DNA from: Streptomyces mobaraensis
GTDB lineage: Bacteria > Actinomycetota > Actinomycetes > Streptomycetales > Streptomycetaceae
Reading direction: 5' to 3'
NCBI RefSeq assembly: GCF_020099395.1
Contig: NZ_CP083590.1
Location: forward strand, 4,650,001-4,714,000
DNA length: 64,000 nucleotides
Of the stretch, positions 28,657-37,700 are shown in pieces. The translations under genes and the position numbers were made by a program. A model generated the notes under the pieces. The model was not told where the DNA came from. It made no database searches and saw nothing but the letters and a program-made list of their open reading frames with translations. Position 1 is the stretch's first letter, and the number at the start of each line of letters is the position of its first letter.

Positions 28657-28763
28657 TTTTATCGGTCAAGAGGGATGAATCGGGTGATTCTGGGTCCGGG
28701 TGTGCCGGGCGCGGGTCGCTGATCACGGACGGGGTCGTTGATCGTGGACGGAAGGGGGAGGCG

Positions 28764-30506
28764 ATGGTGCGGGGGCCATTGCGCGCGGTGCTGACCGGGC
28801 GGGGCGGTTCCGGGGCCGCGGCCGGGGACCGCGCGGACGTCGGAGACGGTGCCGGAGAGGGCGTCGTCGGGAAGGGGGGCGGCGCGGGAGCGGCGGCCGG
28901 GCCGGTGCCCGGGGCGCGGGACGGCGGGCGCGATACGCCGCCCGGGCGGGCGCGGGGGCGGCCGGACGGGACGGCCGGCGCCGGCGGCGCGGGCCGCGCG
29001 GGCCGCTCGCGTGCGGCGATGGCGGCCGTCCTGCTGCCGGCCGGGGTGATGGTCGTCCTCGGTCTGTGGGGGCTGGATCGCGGGACCGTGTGGCGCGACG
29101 AGGGGGCCACCCTTCAGGTCGCCCGCCGGTCGCTGCCGGAGCTCTTCAGGCTGCTCCGCGACATCGACCTCGTCCACGGCATGTACTACCTGCTGATGCA
29201 CGCCGTCGTGGCCGTGCACGACGACGAGGTGACGCTGCGGCTGCCCTCCGTCGTCGCGGCGGCCGGGACGGCGGCGCTCGTCGCCGCGATCGGGTGCCGG
29301 CTCGCGCGGCCCCGGGTGGGGCTGTGGGCCGGGCTGGCGTACGCGGTCACCCCGTTCGTCGGGCACTACGCCCAGGAGGGGCGCTCCTACGCGCTGGTCG
29401 CGGCGGGCGCCGCGGGGGCCACCTGGCTGCTGGTGCGGGCCGCGGAACAGGGGACCGGGCTCCGCTGGGCCGGCTACGGGGCCGCCGTCGCCGTCACCTC
29501 CCTGCTGCACGAGTTGGCGATCCTGCTGCTCGCGGCGCACGGGCTGACCCTCCTCGCCTCCCGGGTGCCGTGGCGGACCTGGCGCGGGTGGCTGTGCGCG
29601 GCTCTCGCCGCGTGCGCGGCGGCGGCTCCGTTGGCGGTGCTGTCCCGGCGGCAGAGCGCGCAGGTCTCCTGGATCCGGACGCCCGGATACGCGGAGGCGA
29701 AGGGGCTCGTGCTCGCCTTCACGGGCCCCACCGGCCTCGTCGCCGGCGTGACACTGGCGCTGGCCGTGCTCGCCCTGGTGGCGCCGCTGCCGCGGACCGG
29801 CCCGCCCGGGGCGCGGCGGCTCCCGCTGAACGCGGTGGCCCTGCCGCTCGCGGCCGTACCGCCCGTCCTCCTCTACGCCGCGTCGCAGCGCACGCCCCTG
29901 TTCCTGGACCGGTACCTGCTGTTCAGCCTGGCGGGTGTCCCGCTGCTGGCCGCCGCGGGGCTGGAGCGGGTGCTGGGGGCGCTGCCCGGGCGGCGGGCGG
30001 TGGCGGCGGCCGGGGCGGTGCTGGTGGCGACCGGGTTCCTGTGGCAGCTGCCCCAGCAGCAGCGCGAACGGCTGCCGGGCAGCCGCGGGGACGAACCGGC
30101 GGGGGTGGCCCGGGCGCTCGGGCGGCTGGCGCGGCCGGGGGACGCGGTGCTGTTCCTGCCGCACCACGAACGGCGGATAGCCCTGTTCTACCCGGAGGAG
30201 TTCACCGGCCTGCGAGACCTCACCCTCGGGCGCTCGGCCGCCGCCTCCGGCACGCTCTACGGGGAGGAGACCGGCGCGGCGGAGCTGCGCGGGCGGCTGG
30301 CCGCGCTGCCGGCGGACCGGCCGGTGTGGGTGGTGTCGGACACGACCACCGTCGGCGGCCGCTGGTTCCGCGCCCAGCGCGCGGAGACCGCCAAGACCCG
30401 GGTGCTGGCGCAACTGTGCCGCGAGCGGCCGGAGTCGACGGTGTACGTGCGCGGGGGCTCGGTCTCGGAGTACCGCTGCGGCCCGCGGCGGGGGCGGGGG
30501 CCGTGA
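28764..30506 (+). CDS. GT39-like (PMT superfamily) membrane glycosyltransferase
   Basis: A 580-residue multi-pass protein. About 85 N-terminal residues are Gly/Ala/Arg-rich, cytoplasmic and unstructured. The first membrane span follows, then the catalytic-loop motif GLDRGTVWRDEGATLQVAR with the adjacent acidic pair typical of GT39/GT83 enzymes. A HYAQEGRSYAL block, the diagnostic Q-E-x-R-x-Y of this superfamily, comes next. About eleven spans and a C-terminal extracytoplasmic domain complete it. It would use a polyprenyl-phosphate sugar, possibly made by the DPM1-like synthase upstream, to modify a lipid, wall polymer or secreted protein. The ATG at 28764 follows AAGGGGGAG. It is divergent from the second GT2 gene and convergent with the ABC importer. 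Confidence 0.83.
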   Translation: MVRGPLRAVLTGRGGSGAAAGDRADVGDGAGEGVVGKGGGAGAAAGPVPGARDGGRDTPPGRARGRPDGTAGAGGAGRAGRSRAAMAAVLLPAGVMVVLGLWGLDRGTVWRDEGATLQVARRSLPELFRLLRDIDLVHGMYYLLMHAVVAVHDDEVTLRLPSVVAAAGTAALVAAIGCRLARPRVGLWAGLAYAVTPFVGHYAQEGRSYALVAAGAAGATWLLVRAAEQGTGLRWAGYGAAVAVTSLLHELAILLLAAHGLTLLASRVPWRTWRGWLCAALAACAAAAPLAVLSRRQSAQVSWIRTPGYAEAKGLVLAFTGPTGLVAGVTLALAVLALVAPLPRTGPPGARRLPLNAVALPLAAVPPVLLYAASQRTPLFLDRYLLFSLAGVPLLAAAGLERVLGALPGRRAVAAAGAVLVATGFLWQLPQQQRERLPGSRGDEPAGVARALGRLARPGDAVLFLPHHERRIALFYPEEFTGLRDLTLGRSAAASGTLYGEETGAAELRGRLAALPADRPVWVVSDTTTVGGRWFRAQRAETAKTRVLAQLCRERPESTVYVRGGSVSEYRCGPRRGRGP

Positions 30507-30518
30507 CCGGCGGGGAGG

Positions 30519-30543
30519 GGCGGCCGGCGCTCGTCCGGCCGCC
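30519..30543. terminator. Hairpin between GT39-like gene and ABC permease
   Basis: GGCGGCCGG (30519-30527) pairs with CCGGCCGCC (30535-30543) around a 7-nt loop; further G/C pairing continues outside. It lies in the 56-bp gap between convergent genes. Confidence 0.5.
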
Positions 30544-30562
30544 GCTCCCGGCGGGTGTCGCG

Positions 30563-31474
30563 CTACTTCACCGCGCCCGCCATCACACCGCTGACGAACT
30601 GCCGTTGGAAGGCGAAGAACACCGCCAGCGGCACGATCATGGAGAGGAAGGCACCCGAGGCGAGGATGTCCACGTTGTCGCCGAACTGCCGGACCTGCTG
30701 CTGGAGCGCCACGGTGATCGGGGGGTTGGCGCTGTCCGCGAAGATCAGCCCGACCAGCATGTCGTTCCACACCCAGAGGAACTGGAAGATCCCCAGGGAG
30801 GCGATGGCCGGGCCGCCCAGCGGCAGCACCACCCGGAAGAACAGCCGGAACTCGCCCGCGCCGTCCAGCCGGGCCGCCTCCAGGAGTTCGCGGGGGATCT
30901 CGGCGAAGAAGTTGCGCAGCAGGAAGATGGCGAACGGCAGCCCGAACGCCGTGTGGAAGAGCACCACGCCCACGGTCGTCTCGAAGATGCCGAGCGTGTT
31001 GAAGAGCTTCGCGACCGGGATGAGGGCGACCTGGACGGGCACCACGAGGAGGGCGACGACGGCCATGAACCACCAGTCCCGGCCCGGGAAGTCGAGCCAG
31101 GCGAAGGCGTAGCCCGCGAACGCGCCGACGAGGATCACCAGGACCGTCGCCGGCACGGTGATGAAGGTGGTGGTGAGCAGCGAGTGCATCACCTTGTCGT
31201 TGTGGAACAGAGTGTCGTAGCTCGACGTCGTCAGCTGCCCGGGGTGGCTGAAGACCTTCCACCACCCGGAGGCCGCGATGTCCGACCGGTCCCGGAGCGA
31301 GGAGAGGAGCAGTCCGACCGTCGGCATCAGCCAGAACAGCCCGACGGCGACGAGGAAGAACCGGGTGACGCCGCCGCCGAGGCGGGAGGCCAGCCGGGCG
31401 GGCAGGGACCGCCGGCGCCGCACGGAACCGACGGAGGGCGCGGGTGCGCCGGTGAGGGGGTCCGCAGTGGTCAT
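30563..31474 (-). CDS. Sugar ABC transporter permease (MalG-like)
   Basis: A 303-residue CUT1-family inner-membrane permease with six predicted spans. The cytoplasmic EAA loop is REL-LEAARLDGAGEFRLFFRVVLPLGGPAIASLG, where EAARLDGA is the contact site for the ATPase. A C-terminal QRQFVSGVMAGAVK end is classical for MalG proteins. It overlaps the upstream permease gene by ATGA, so translation is coupled. The operon encodes a binding protein and two permeases but no ATP-binding subunit, the usual arrangement in Streptomyces, where one shared ATPase, MsiK, energises many sugar importers. Substrate is unknown; alpha- or beta-glucosides or oligosaccharides are typical. Confidence 0.93.
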   Translation of the reverse strand: MTTADPLTGAPAPSVGSVRRRRSLPARLASRLGGGVTRFFLVAVGLFWLMPTVGLLLSSLRDRSDIAASGWWKVFSHPGQLTTSSYDTLFHNDKVMHSLLTTTFITVPATVLVILVGAFAGYAFAWLDFPGRDWWFMAVVALLVVPVQVALIPVAKLFNTLGIFETTVGVVLFHTAFGLPFAIFLLRNFFAEIPRELLEAARLDGAGEFRLFFRVVLPLGGPAIASLGIFQFLWVWNDMLVGLIFADSANPPITVALQQQVRQFGDNVDILASGAFLSMIVPLAVFFAFQRQFVSGVMAGAVK

Positions 31475-32829
31475 CGCCGCCGCTCCTTACGCATGCGCCG
31501 GATGTTCACGATCACCACCGGCAGCACCAGCAACAGCAGAAGCACGGCGATGGCGCTGCCCAGCCCCTGGTTGACGGCCGTGCCGAAGGACGACTGGTAG
31601 AGCTGGAGCGCCAGCACGTTGGCGTCCGGCAGGCTGGAGCCGGGGGCGATGATGTACACGAGGTCGAAGATCTTCAGGACGTTGATCACCAGCGTGATGA
31701 CGACGACCCCGAGCACGGGCGCCAGCAGCGGCACCGTGACCCGGCGGAAGACCTGCCACTCGTTGGCGCCGTCCACCCGGGCGGCCTCCAGGAGTTCGCG
31801 GGGCACGCCCGCCAGGCCCGCCGCGATGAGCACCATCGCGAAGCCGGCCCACATCCAGATGTACGCGCCGATGATCGAGGGGGTGACCAGCGTCGGGCCG
31901 AGCCATTCGGCGCCGCCGTAGCGCTCGGCGAAGTTGCCCGCCGGGAGCCGCAGCCGGGCGCCGTCGGCCTTCGCCGGGAGCGTGAACGTCCCGTCGTCCG
32001 CGGTGGTGGCGGAGGCCACCGTCCGGCCGTCCCGCACGGCCTGCACGGTGATGCCCGACAGGGCCTTCTCGCCCTGGTCGATCCGGCCCGGCGTGCCGCC
32101 GCCGCCCCGGACGAAGTCCAGCCAGACGGTGCCCGTCACCTTCCCGGGCTCGGGCCGGGCGGCCACGGCGTCGCGCGCCCCCTTGGCGTCCTCCGGCTTC
32201 ACCGCCACCAGCGGCACCGCCGCCGGACTGCCCTGTTTCAGTACCGCCTTGGAGGTGAACGAGCCGTCGGAGGCGGCGGCCAGGTCGCCGTTGGGCCGGG
32301 GCCGGGCGCCCGGGTAGGGCGCGGGGTCGGAGAAGGTGTCGTGGATGCCGACCCAGACGGCGTTGGCGACGCCGCGGTCCGGGTCCTGCTCGTACACCAG
32401 GCGGAAGATGATGCCCGCGGCGAGCATGGAGATCGCCATCGGCATGAAGACGATCATCTTGAACGCCGTTCCCCAGCGCACCCGTTCGGTCAGCACGGCG
32501 AAGATCAGGCCGAGGACGGTGGCGATGCTGGGGGCGACGACGACCCAGATGACGTTGTTCTTCAGGGCGGTGCGGATCCGGTCGTCGGAGAAGACCTCGT
32601 GGTAGTTGTCCAGCCCCACGAAGCCGTCGCCCGAGGCGTCGAAGAGGCTGCGGTGGACGGACCAGCCGATCGGATAGACGACCAGCGCGCCCAGCAGGGC
32701 CAGCGCGGGCAGCAGGAACACGGCGGCCACCCAGGGGCGGGTGCCCAGGACGGTCCGCCGTCCCCGCTGTTTGCGCGCCGGCGGCACGGTGCCGGGGCCC
32801 GGTGGGACCCCCGTCGTGACGGAGCTCAT
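31471..32829 (-). CDS. Sugar ABC transporter permease (MalF-like) with an inserted extracytoplasmic domain
   Basis: A 452-residue CUT1 permease, about 130-150 residues longer than usual. After a Pro/Arg-rich tail, spans 1-3 occupy about 30-150. Residues about 165-310 form an extracytoplasmic insertion. Its second half (KVTGTVWLDFVRGGGG, then ALSGITVQAVRDGRTVASA and DGTFTLPA) has the pattern of a carboxypeptidase-regulatory-like Ig fold. The remaining spans follow with the EAA loop LLEAARVDGANEWQVFRRVTVP. MalF of enterics also has a large periplasmic insert that contacts the binding protein, so a docking role is plausible, but this fold differs. The ATG at 32829 lies 13 bp after the binding-protein stop. 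Confidence 0.92.
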   Translation of the reverse strand: MSSVTTGVPPGPGTVPPARKQRGRRTVLGTRPWVAAVFLLPALALLGALVVYPIGWSVHRSLFDASGDGFVGLDNYHEVFSDDRIRTALKNNVIWVVVAPSIATVLGLIFAVLTERVRWGTAFKMIVFMPMAISMLAAGIIFRLVYEQDPDRGVANAVWVGIHDTFSDPAPYPGARPRPNGDLAAASDGSFTSKAVLKQGSPAAVPLVAVKPEDAKGARDAVAARPEPGKVTGTVWLDFVRGGGGTPGRIDQGEKALSGITVQAVRDGRTVASATTADDGTFTLPAKADGARLRLPAGNFAERYGGAEWLGPTLVTPSIIGAYIWMWAGFAMVLIAAGLAGVPRELLEAARVDGANEWQVFRRVTVPLLAPVLGVVVITLVINVLKIFDLVYIIAPGSSLPDANVLALQLYQSSFGTAVNQGLGSAIAVLLLLLVLPVVIVNIRRMRKERRR

Positions 32830-32842
32830 GGGACCGGGCCCG

Positions 32843-34240
32843 TCAGTTCTTGAACGCCTTGGCCGCGTCGGCCTCCAGCCGCTGCTGGATGCCCGCCACG
32901 TCCGCCGGGTTCCGCAGGAAGTCCTGGAGGGCCTTCCACTCGCCCTGGCCCGGCTTGCCGCCGAAGGCCGCCGGCGCCTGGTCCGACATGTCGAACCGGA
33001 ACGCGTCGCCGGACCGGACCAGCGCCTTGGCGATGGTCCGCTGGGTGTCGTCCGGATAGGCGGCGAGGTCCAGGTTCTTGTTGCCCGAGATGAAACCGCC
33101 CCGGTGGGCCCAGACCTGTGCCGCGTCCGGCGAGGCCAGGAACGTCAGCAGCGCCTGCGCGGCCTGCCCGTCCTTGAGCGCCACGCCCACGTCGCCGCCG
33201 GTGACCACCGGGGCCCGGTCGCCGACCTTCGGGAACGGGAAGACCTTGGCGTCCGTGCCGATCTTCGCCTTGGCCGCGGTGATGTTCGCGGCGGCGAAGT
33301 CCCCCTCGTAGACCATGGCGGCCTTCGCCTTCTCGCCGCCGCTGAACGTCTGGGTGACGGAGGTGGGGAACTGTGTCTGGAGCGCCCCGCTGTTGCCGCC
33401 CGCCAGCAGCTCCTTCTTGCCGAGCAGCTGCCCCAGCGTGGTGAGGGCGTCCTTGACGGACGGATCCGTCCACTTGATCTTGTGGGCGGCCAGCTGGTCG
33501 TACTTCTCGGGACCGGCCTGGGAGAGGTAGATGTTCTCGAACCAGTCGGTGAGCGTCCAGCCGTCCGCGCCGCCGACGGAGACCGGGGAGACGCCGTAGT
33601 CGGCGATCGCCTGGGCCGTCTTCAACAGCTCCGGCCAGGTCGCCGGCTCCTTGACGCCCGCGGCGTCGAAGATCTTGGTGTTGTACCAGACCAGCGACTT
33701 GTTGCTGGCCTTGAAGTAGACCCCGTACGGCTTGCCCTGGTGGGAGCCGAGGTCCACCCAGCCCTTGGCGAAGTTCTTCCGCAGCTCCGCCGTGGCCTCG
33801 GTGGAGAGCGGTTTCAGCCAGCCCTTCTCCGCGAACTCGCGCAGGGCGCCCGGCTGTTGCAGGAGTGCGACGTCCGGCGGGTCGCCGCCCGCGACCTTCG
33901 AACCGATGAACGCCGACATGTCGTCACCGCTGGGGACGTACGACACCGAGGCGCCGGTGCGCTTGGCGAACTCGTCGAGGACCTTGGTGAAGTTGGCCTG
34001 CTCGGCGCCGGTCCAGACGGCGGTCACCTTGATCTTCTGCCCGTTCAGCTTGGGGAGCCGGACGGTGTTCGGTATGACGTCCGAGGAGCCGGACGCGGTG
34101 GCGTTCGGCTTCCCCTCGTCCTTCTCCCCGTCGCTGTCACCGTCACCGCCGCAGGCCGCCGCCGACAGGGCCAGGGCGCCCGAGGCCAGTACCGCCAGCG
34201 CGCCGCGCGCCACGCGGTTCCTCCACAGCGTTGTACGCAT
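32843..34240 (-). CDS. Sugar ABC transporter substrate-binding lipoprotein
   Basis: A 465-residue extracellular solute-binding protein of the CUT1/MalE class. The signal peptide ends in the lipobox ALSAAAC, so Cys near residue 31 would be lipidated and anchored to the outer membrane leaflet. A charged D/G/E linker follows, then a two-lobed binding fold with the family's FTKVLDEFAKRTGASVSYVP, GDPPDVALLQQPG and PYGVYFKASNKSLVWYN blocks. The start is ATG at 34240, giving a normal MRTTLWRNRVARGALA signal. It is the first gene of a three-gene operon with the two permeases. No regulator gene is adjacent. Confidence 0.94.
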   Translation of the reverse strand: MRTTLWRNRVARGALAVLASGALALSAAACGGDGDSDGEKDEGKPNATASGSSDVIPNTVRLPKLNGQKIKVTAVWTGAEQANFTKVLDEFAKRTGASVSYVPSGDDMSAFIGSKVAGGDPPDVALLQQPGALREFAEKGWLKPLSTEATAELRKNFAKGWVDLGSHQGKPYGVYFKASNKSLVWYNTKIFDAAGVKEPATWPELLKTAQAIADYGVSPVSVGGADGWTLTDWFENIYLSQAGPEKYDQLAAHKIKWTDPSVKDALTTLGQLLGKKELLAGGNSGALQTQFPTSVTQTFSGGEKAKAAMVYEGDFAAANITAAKAKIGTDAKVFPFPKVGDRAPVVTGGDVGVALKDGQAAQALLTFLASPDAAQVWAHRGGFISGNKNLDLAAYPDDTQRTIAKALVRSGDAFRFDMSDQAPAAFGGKPGQGEWKALQDFLRNPADVAGIQQRLEADAAKAFKN

Positions 34241-34763
34241 TGCCGTCCCTTCCGTGCCCGGTCGCAGCGGACGGCCGCCCCGTACGTCGTCCCCCGTACG
34301 ACCGCACTCCCGTGCGACAGTCCTACGCCGCACCGGAGGTGCCCGCAATAGCGGCTCCGGTGTCAACTAGCCGATCGTGACCGGGATGTGATGTCGCGTG
34401 GGCGACGGTCGGAAACGGCCGGGGAGGAGTGGGAACGGTGGGGTGGAAGGGTCCGGAAGGTGCCGTTGGCGCCGGTTCCGCCCGGGGTGTCGGCGGGGGC
34501 TTCCACGGCTGGGGCCGGTGCCGGGGCCAGGGACGGGGTACGGGGTGGTGGTGGGCGTCCGCCGGGCCGCGCGCCGGTGATCGCGGTGGCCCGGCCCGGC
34601 CCACCACCGGCACCGGCATCGACGGCGGCGCGCGGCCGGTCTCGGCGCGGCGCCGCTACCGTCATGTGCCCGCGGTGACGCGGGTCCGGTCTTGGTGCGG
34701 CGCCACCATCGGCATGTGCCCGTGGTGATGGGGGCGCGGCACCGCGCCCGCGTCACCGCCGGC
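34241..34763. promoter_or_regulatory. Upstream region of the ABC importer operon
   Basis: This 523-bp region has no supported gene. On the minus strand a TTGACA (34366-34361) could be a -35 element, though the best-spaced -10 is poor. An inverted repeat CACCGGA...TCCGGTG (34331-34337 and 34356-34362) overlaps this element and is a candidate operator. The distal half holds a 50-bp tandem duplication (separate entry). Confidence 0.4.
34636..34735. repeat. Two tandem copies of a 50-bp sequence
   Basis: A segment starting CCGGTCTCGG at 34636 recurs as CCGGTCTTGG at 34686, with a period of exactly 50 bp and roughly 80% identity by eye. Both copies contain CATGTGCCCG(C/T)GGTGA. They lie just downstream of the FHA-FtsK gene and upstream of the importer operon. 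Function unknown. Confidence 0.7.
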
Positions 34764-37700
34764 TCACAGCAGGGGCGGCGCCGGGCGGGCGCCCGCCGAC
34801 TGGGCGGCCCGTTGCAGGGCGCTGGCGAGCAGGGCCAGGTCGGTCGGGCCGTTGCCCAGTTCGCGCACCGGCCGGCGGGTCGGCGGATCGCCCATGCGCT
34901 GCCAGTCCAGCGGGACCACGGTCGGGCGGAGCGTCGCCGTCCGGGGGATGCGGCCGGTGACCCGGCCCGCCTGGAACGGGGTCACGGCCTCGTCGTCGGG
35001 ACGGCGCAGCCGGCCGCGGCCGGGGGCCGGTCCGCCGTCGCCCTGGGCCCCCGCCTCGGCCGGGGCGATCTCCAACGCCGCGCGCAGCGCCGCCCGTTCG
35101 GCGGCTTCCGTGCCGTCGGTGCGGTCCGGGCGGCCGGAGGCGGCTACCAGGTGGATGCCGAGCCGCTCACCGTCCCGGGCGACGGCCTCCAGGGCCCGGA
35201 CCACCGAACCGGCGGCCGGCCGGCCGGTGCTGCCGAGGGCCGGCGCGACCAGGGCGTCGTAGTCGTCGACCAGGACGACGAGCCTCGGCAGCGCGGTCTC
35301 CGCCGTCCGGGCGGCGCTGTCGCCGCCCCGCGCGGGGCGCAGCCGGAGGGTGCCGGTGGGGGGCGAGTCGAGGTCGCCGGACGACGGGTCGGCAGATCGC
35401 CGGGGGGTCACCACCTGGGGCGGCGGCGAGGTGTGCCGCTCGTGCCAGGCGGTGAAGTCGAGCGTGCCCAGCAGCTCGGCGCGGCGTTTCAGCTCCGAGC
35501 CGAGGGCCTGCGCGAACTCCCGCATCCGGACCGGGTCGGAGGCGGCCAGGTAGGTGGAGACGTGCGGCAGGTCCGTGCACACGCGCAGGCCCTCGCCGCG
35601 TTCGGCCGCCGCGCCGTCCACGAGGACGAGGGAGAGCCGGTCGGGGCGGTCGGCGGCGGCGAGCGAGGCGGCCAGCGAGCGCAGCAGCTCCGTCTTGCCG
35701 CTGCCCGGCCCGCCCTCGACCAGCAGGTGCGGGCCGTCGGCCGCCAGGTCGACGGCGAGCGGACCGTGCGGGCCCGCGCCGAGGACGGCGACGGCCCGGC
35801 CGCCGGGGCGGCTGCCGGGGTCGGTGGCCTCGGCCCAGCGGGCGGTCAGCGAGGCGGGCGTGGCGCGGGCCAGACCGAGCTCGTCCAGCAGCCGCGCGGT
35901 CCTGGGCAGGGCGGCGACGCGCGCCGAACGGCCCGTCGGGTCGGCGTCGGTGACGCGCAGCGGTGCGAGGGCCCGGGCGAACCGCTCCGCCCAGGCGCCG
36001 GACACGGCGTCCACGGCGGCCACGACCGAGCCGCCGGGCGGCGGGGCGGAGCCGGACCGGTCGCCCGGCCGCGCCGTCCGCTCGATGACCTGGACCACCG
36101 TGGCCACGTCGCCGCCGAGCAGCGCCACCGCGCCGCAGTGCGGGAACGCGGGGGAGCCGGCGGCGGCGGTCTCCAGCGCGGCCGAGACCGGGGAGCTGGC
36201 CGTCGTCGCCGGTGCCTCGGCGAGGCAGATCAGGTGGATGCCCGCGGCGGCGCCGCGCGCGGCCAGCCGGGCGACGGTCTCGCGGAGCGCGGACGTGCCC
36301 GGGTCGCCGTCCACGATCACCACCGTGTACGGGCCGGGGTGACGGTCGGCCGCCGCCGCGACGTCCTCCAGGGGCGCGGTCGGCCAGCCCGGGCCGAGCG
36401 GGCCATCGTCCAGCCGGCGCACCAGCTCGGCGGCGCGTGCCGCGGCCTGCTCCCGGTCATAGGCGACCAGCAGCCGGCAGTCCTGGCCGTAAGCCGGGCG
36501 GAGGTGCGGGAGCCAGCCCAGCCAGGCCCACTCCGCCTGCCGCCGGTCCGCGGGACGGGCCGGGTCGGCGGCGATCAGGACGAACTCCAGCACCGACGGC
36601 GAGTGCAGGGCCGCCAGGTGGGCGAGGGCGGACCGGGCCAGCCCGGCCAGCCGCCCCCGGGGCCCGGCCAGACCGAGCGAACCGGCCTGCCGCAGGGCGA
36701 CGGTGACGGGGACGGCGGGCAGCAGGGTACGGCCGGTGGCCGTGTCCGGGGCGGGGGCGTAGCGGTCGGCGGTGCCCAGGCGGACGGTCAGCAGGTCCGC
36801 GTGGTCCGGTCCGCGCTCCCACAGGCGCGGGCCCGGGCCGAGCGCCGTGAGCAGCACGGCGGCCGGGTCCGGCCAGCGCTCGCGCAGGCTCGCGGCGTCC
36901 GCGGCGGCGCCGCGGGCGTCCGCGCGTCCGGGGCCCGTTTCCGCGGGCACCCCGATGACCGGGGGTTGGGCGGCGTCGACGCCGGTGTCGGCGGTCTGCG
37001 GCTGGCGGTCGCCGCGACCGCCGGTGAGACGGCGCGCCCAGGCCGCTATGCCGCGGCCGCGGGGTCGCTTTCCGGGCGCGGGTGAGGGGGCGCCGTCGGG
37101 ACCCGGCGCGGGTGCCGGGGCGGCGGGGCTTCCGTCCGCGTAAAGGGTCTGGGGGCCGGGGGCGGGAGCGTCTCCGGCGGCCTCGGGTTCGGCGGGGATC
37201 CGGGCGGTGACCTGAGGCGTTCGCGCCGCGAGCGCGTCGGTCCGGTGCTGCCCGCCGTGCCCGCCCGCGGTGGGGTGGGCGGTGCCGGAGGCGTCGGACG
37301 CCGGGGAACGGAGGTGCGCGGCGCCCCGGTGGTCCGTCGTCGGCGCGGCCGGGGCGTGCGCCGGATCCGCTTCCCGGGCGGTGCCCGGCGTCCGGCCGGC
37401 TTCGGATGCCGACGCGGCGTGCGGCCGAGGGTGGCCGGTGGCCCAGGAGGGGCGGCCCGCCTCCGATGGTGCGTCCAGCCCGGTGACGGGAGCGGTGTCC
37501 CGGTGCTCTGCGCGGGGCTGTTGGGGGACGTGAGGCGTCGTGTGGCCGGAGTGGCCGGGCAGGTGGGTGGGGCGCGGGTCATCGGCCGTTGAGGTCGCGG
37601 CGAAGCGGGCGGTTCCGGTGCTCGTCGTGCCCGTGCCCGTCCTGCCCGTGCCCGCGTCGTGCCGGACGCCGTTCGCGGGCGGGGCGGTCTCCGTCGTTCC

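Noticed and set aside
34764..36900. A type VII (ESX) secretion locus around the EccC-like ATPase
   Set aside because: No WXG100, EccB, EccD, EccE or mycosin genes are nearby and the protein lacks membrane spans.
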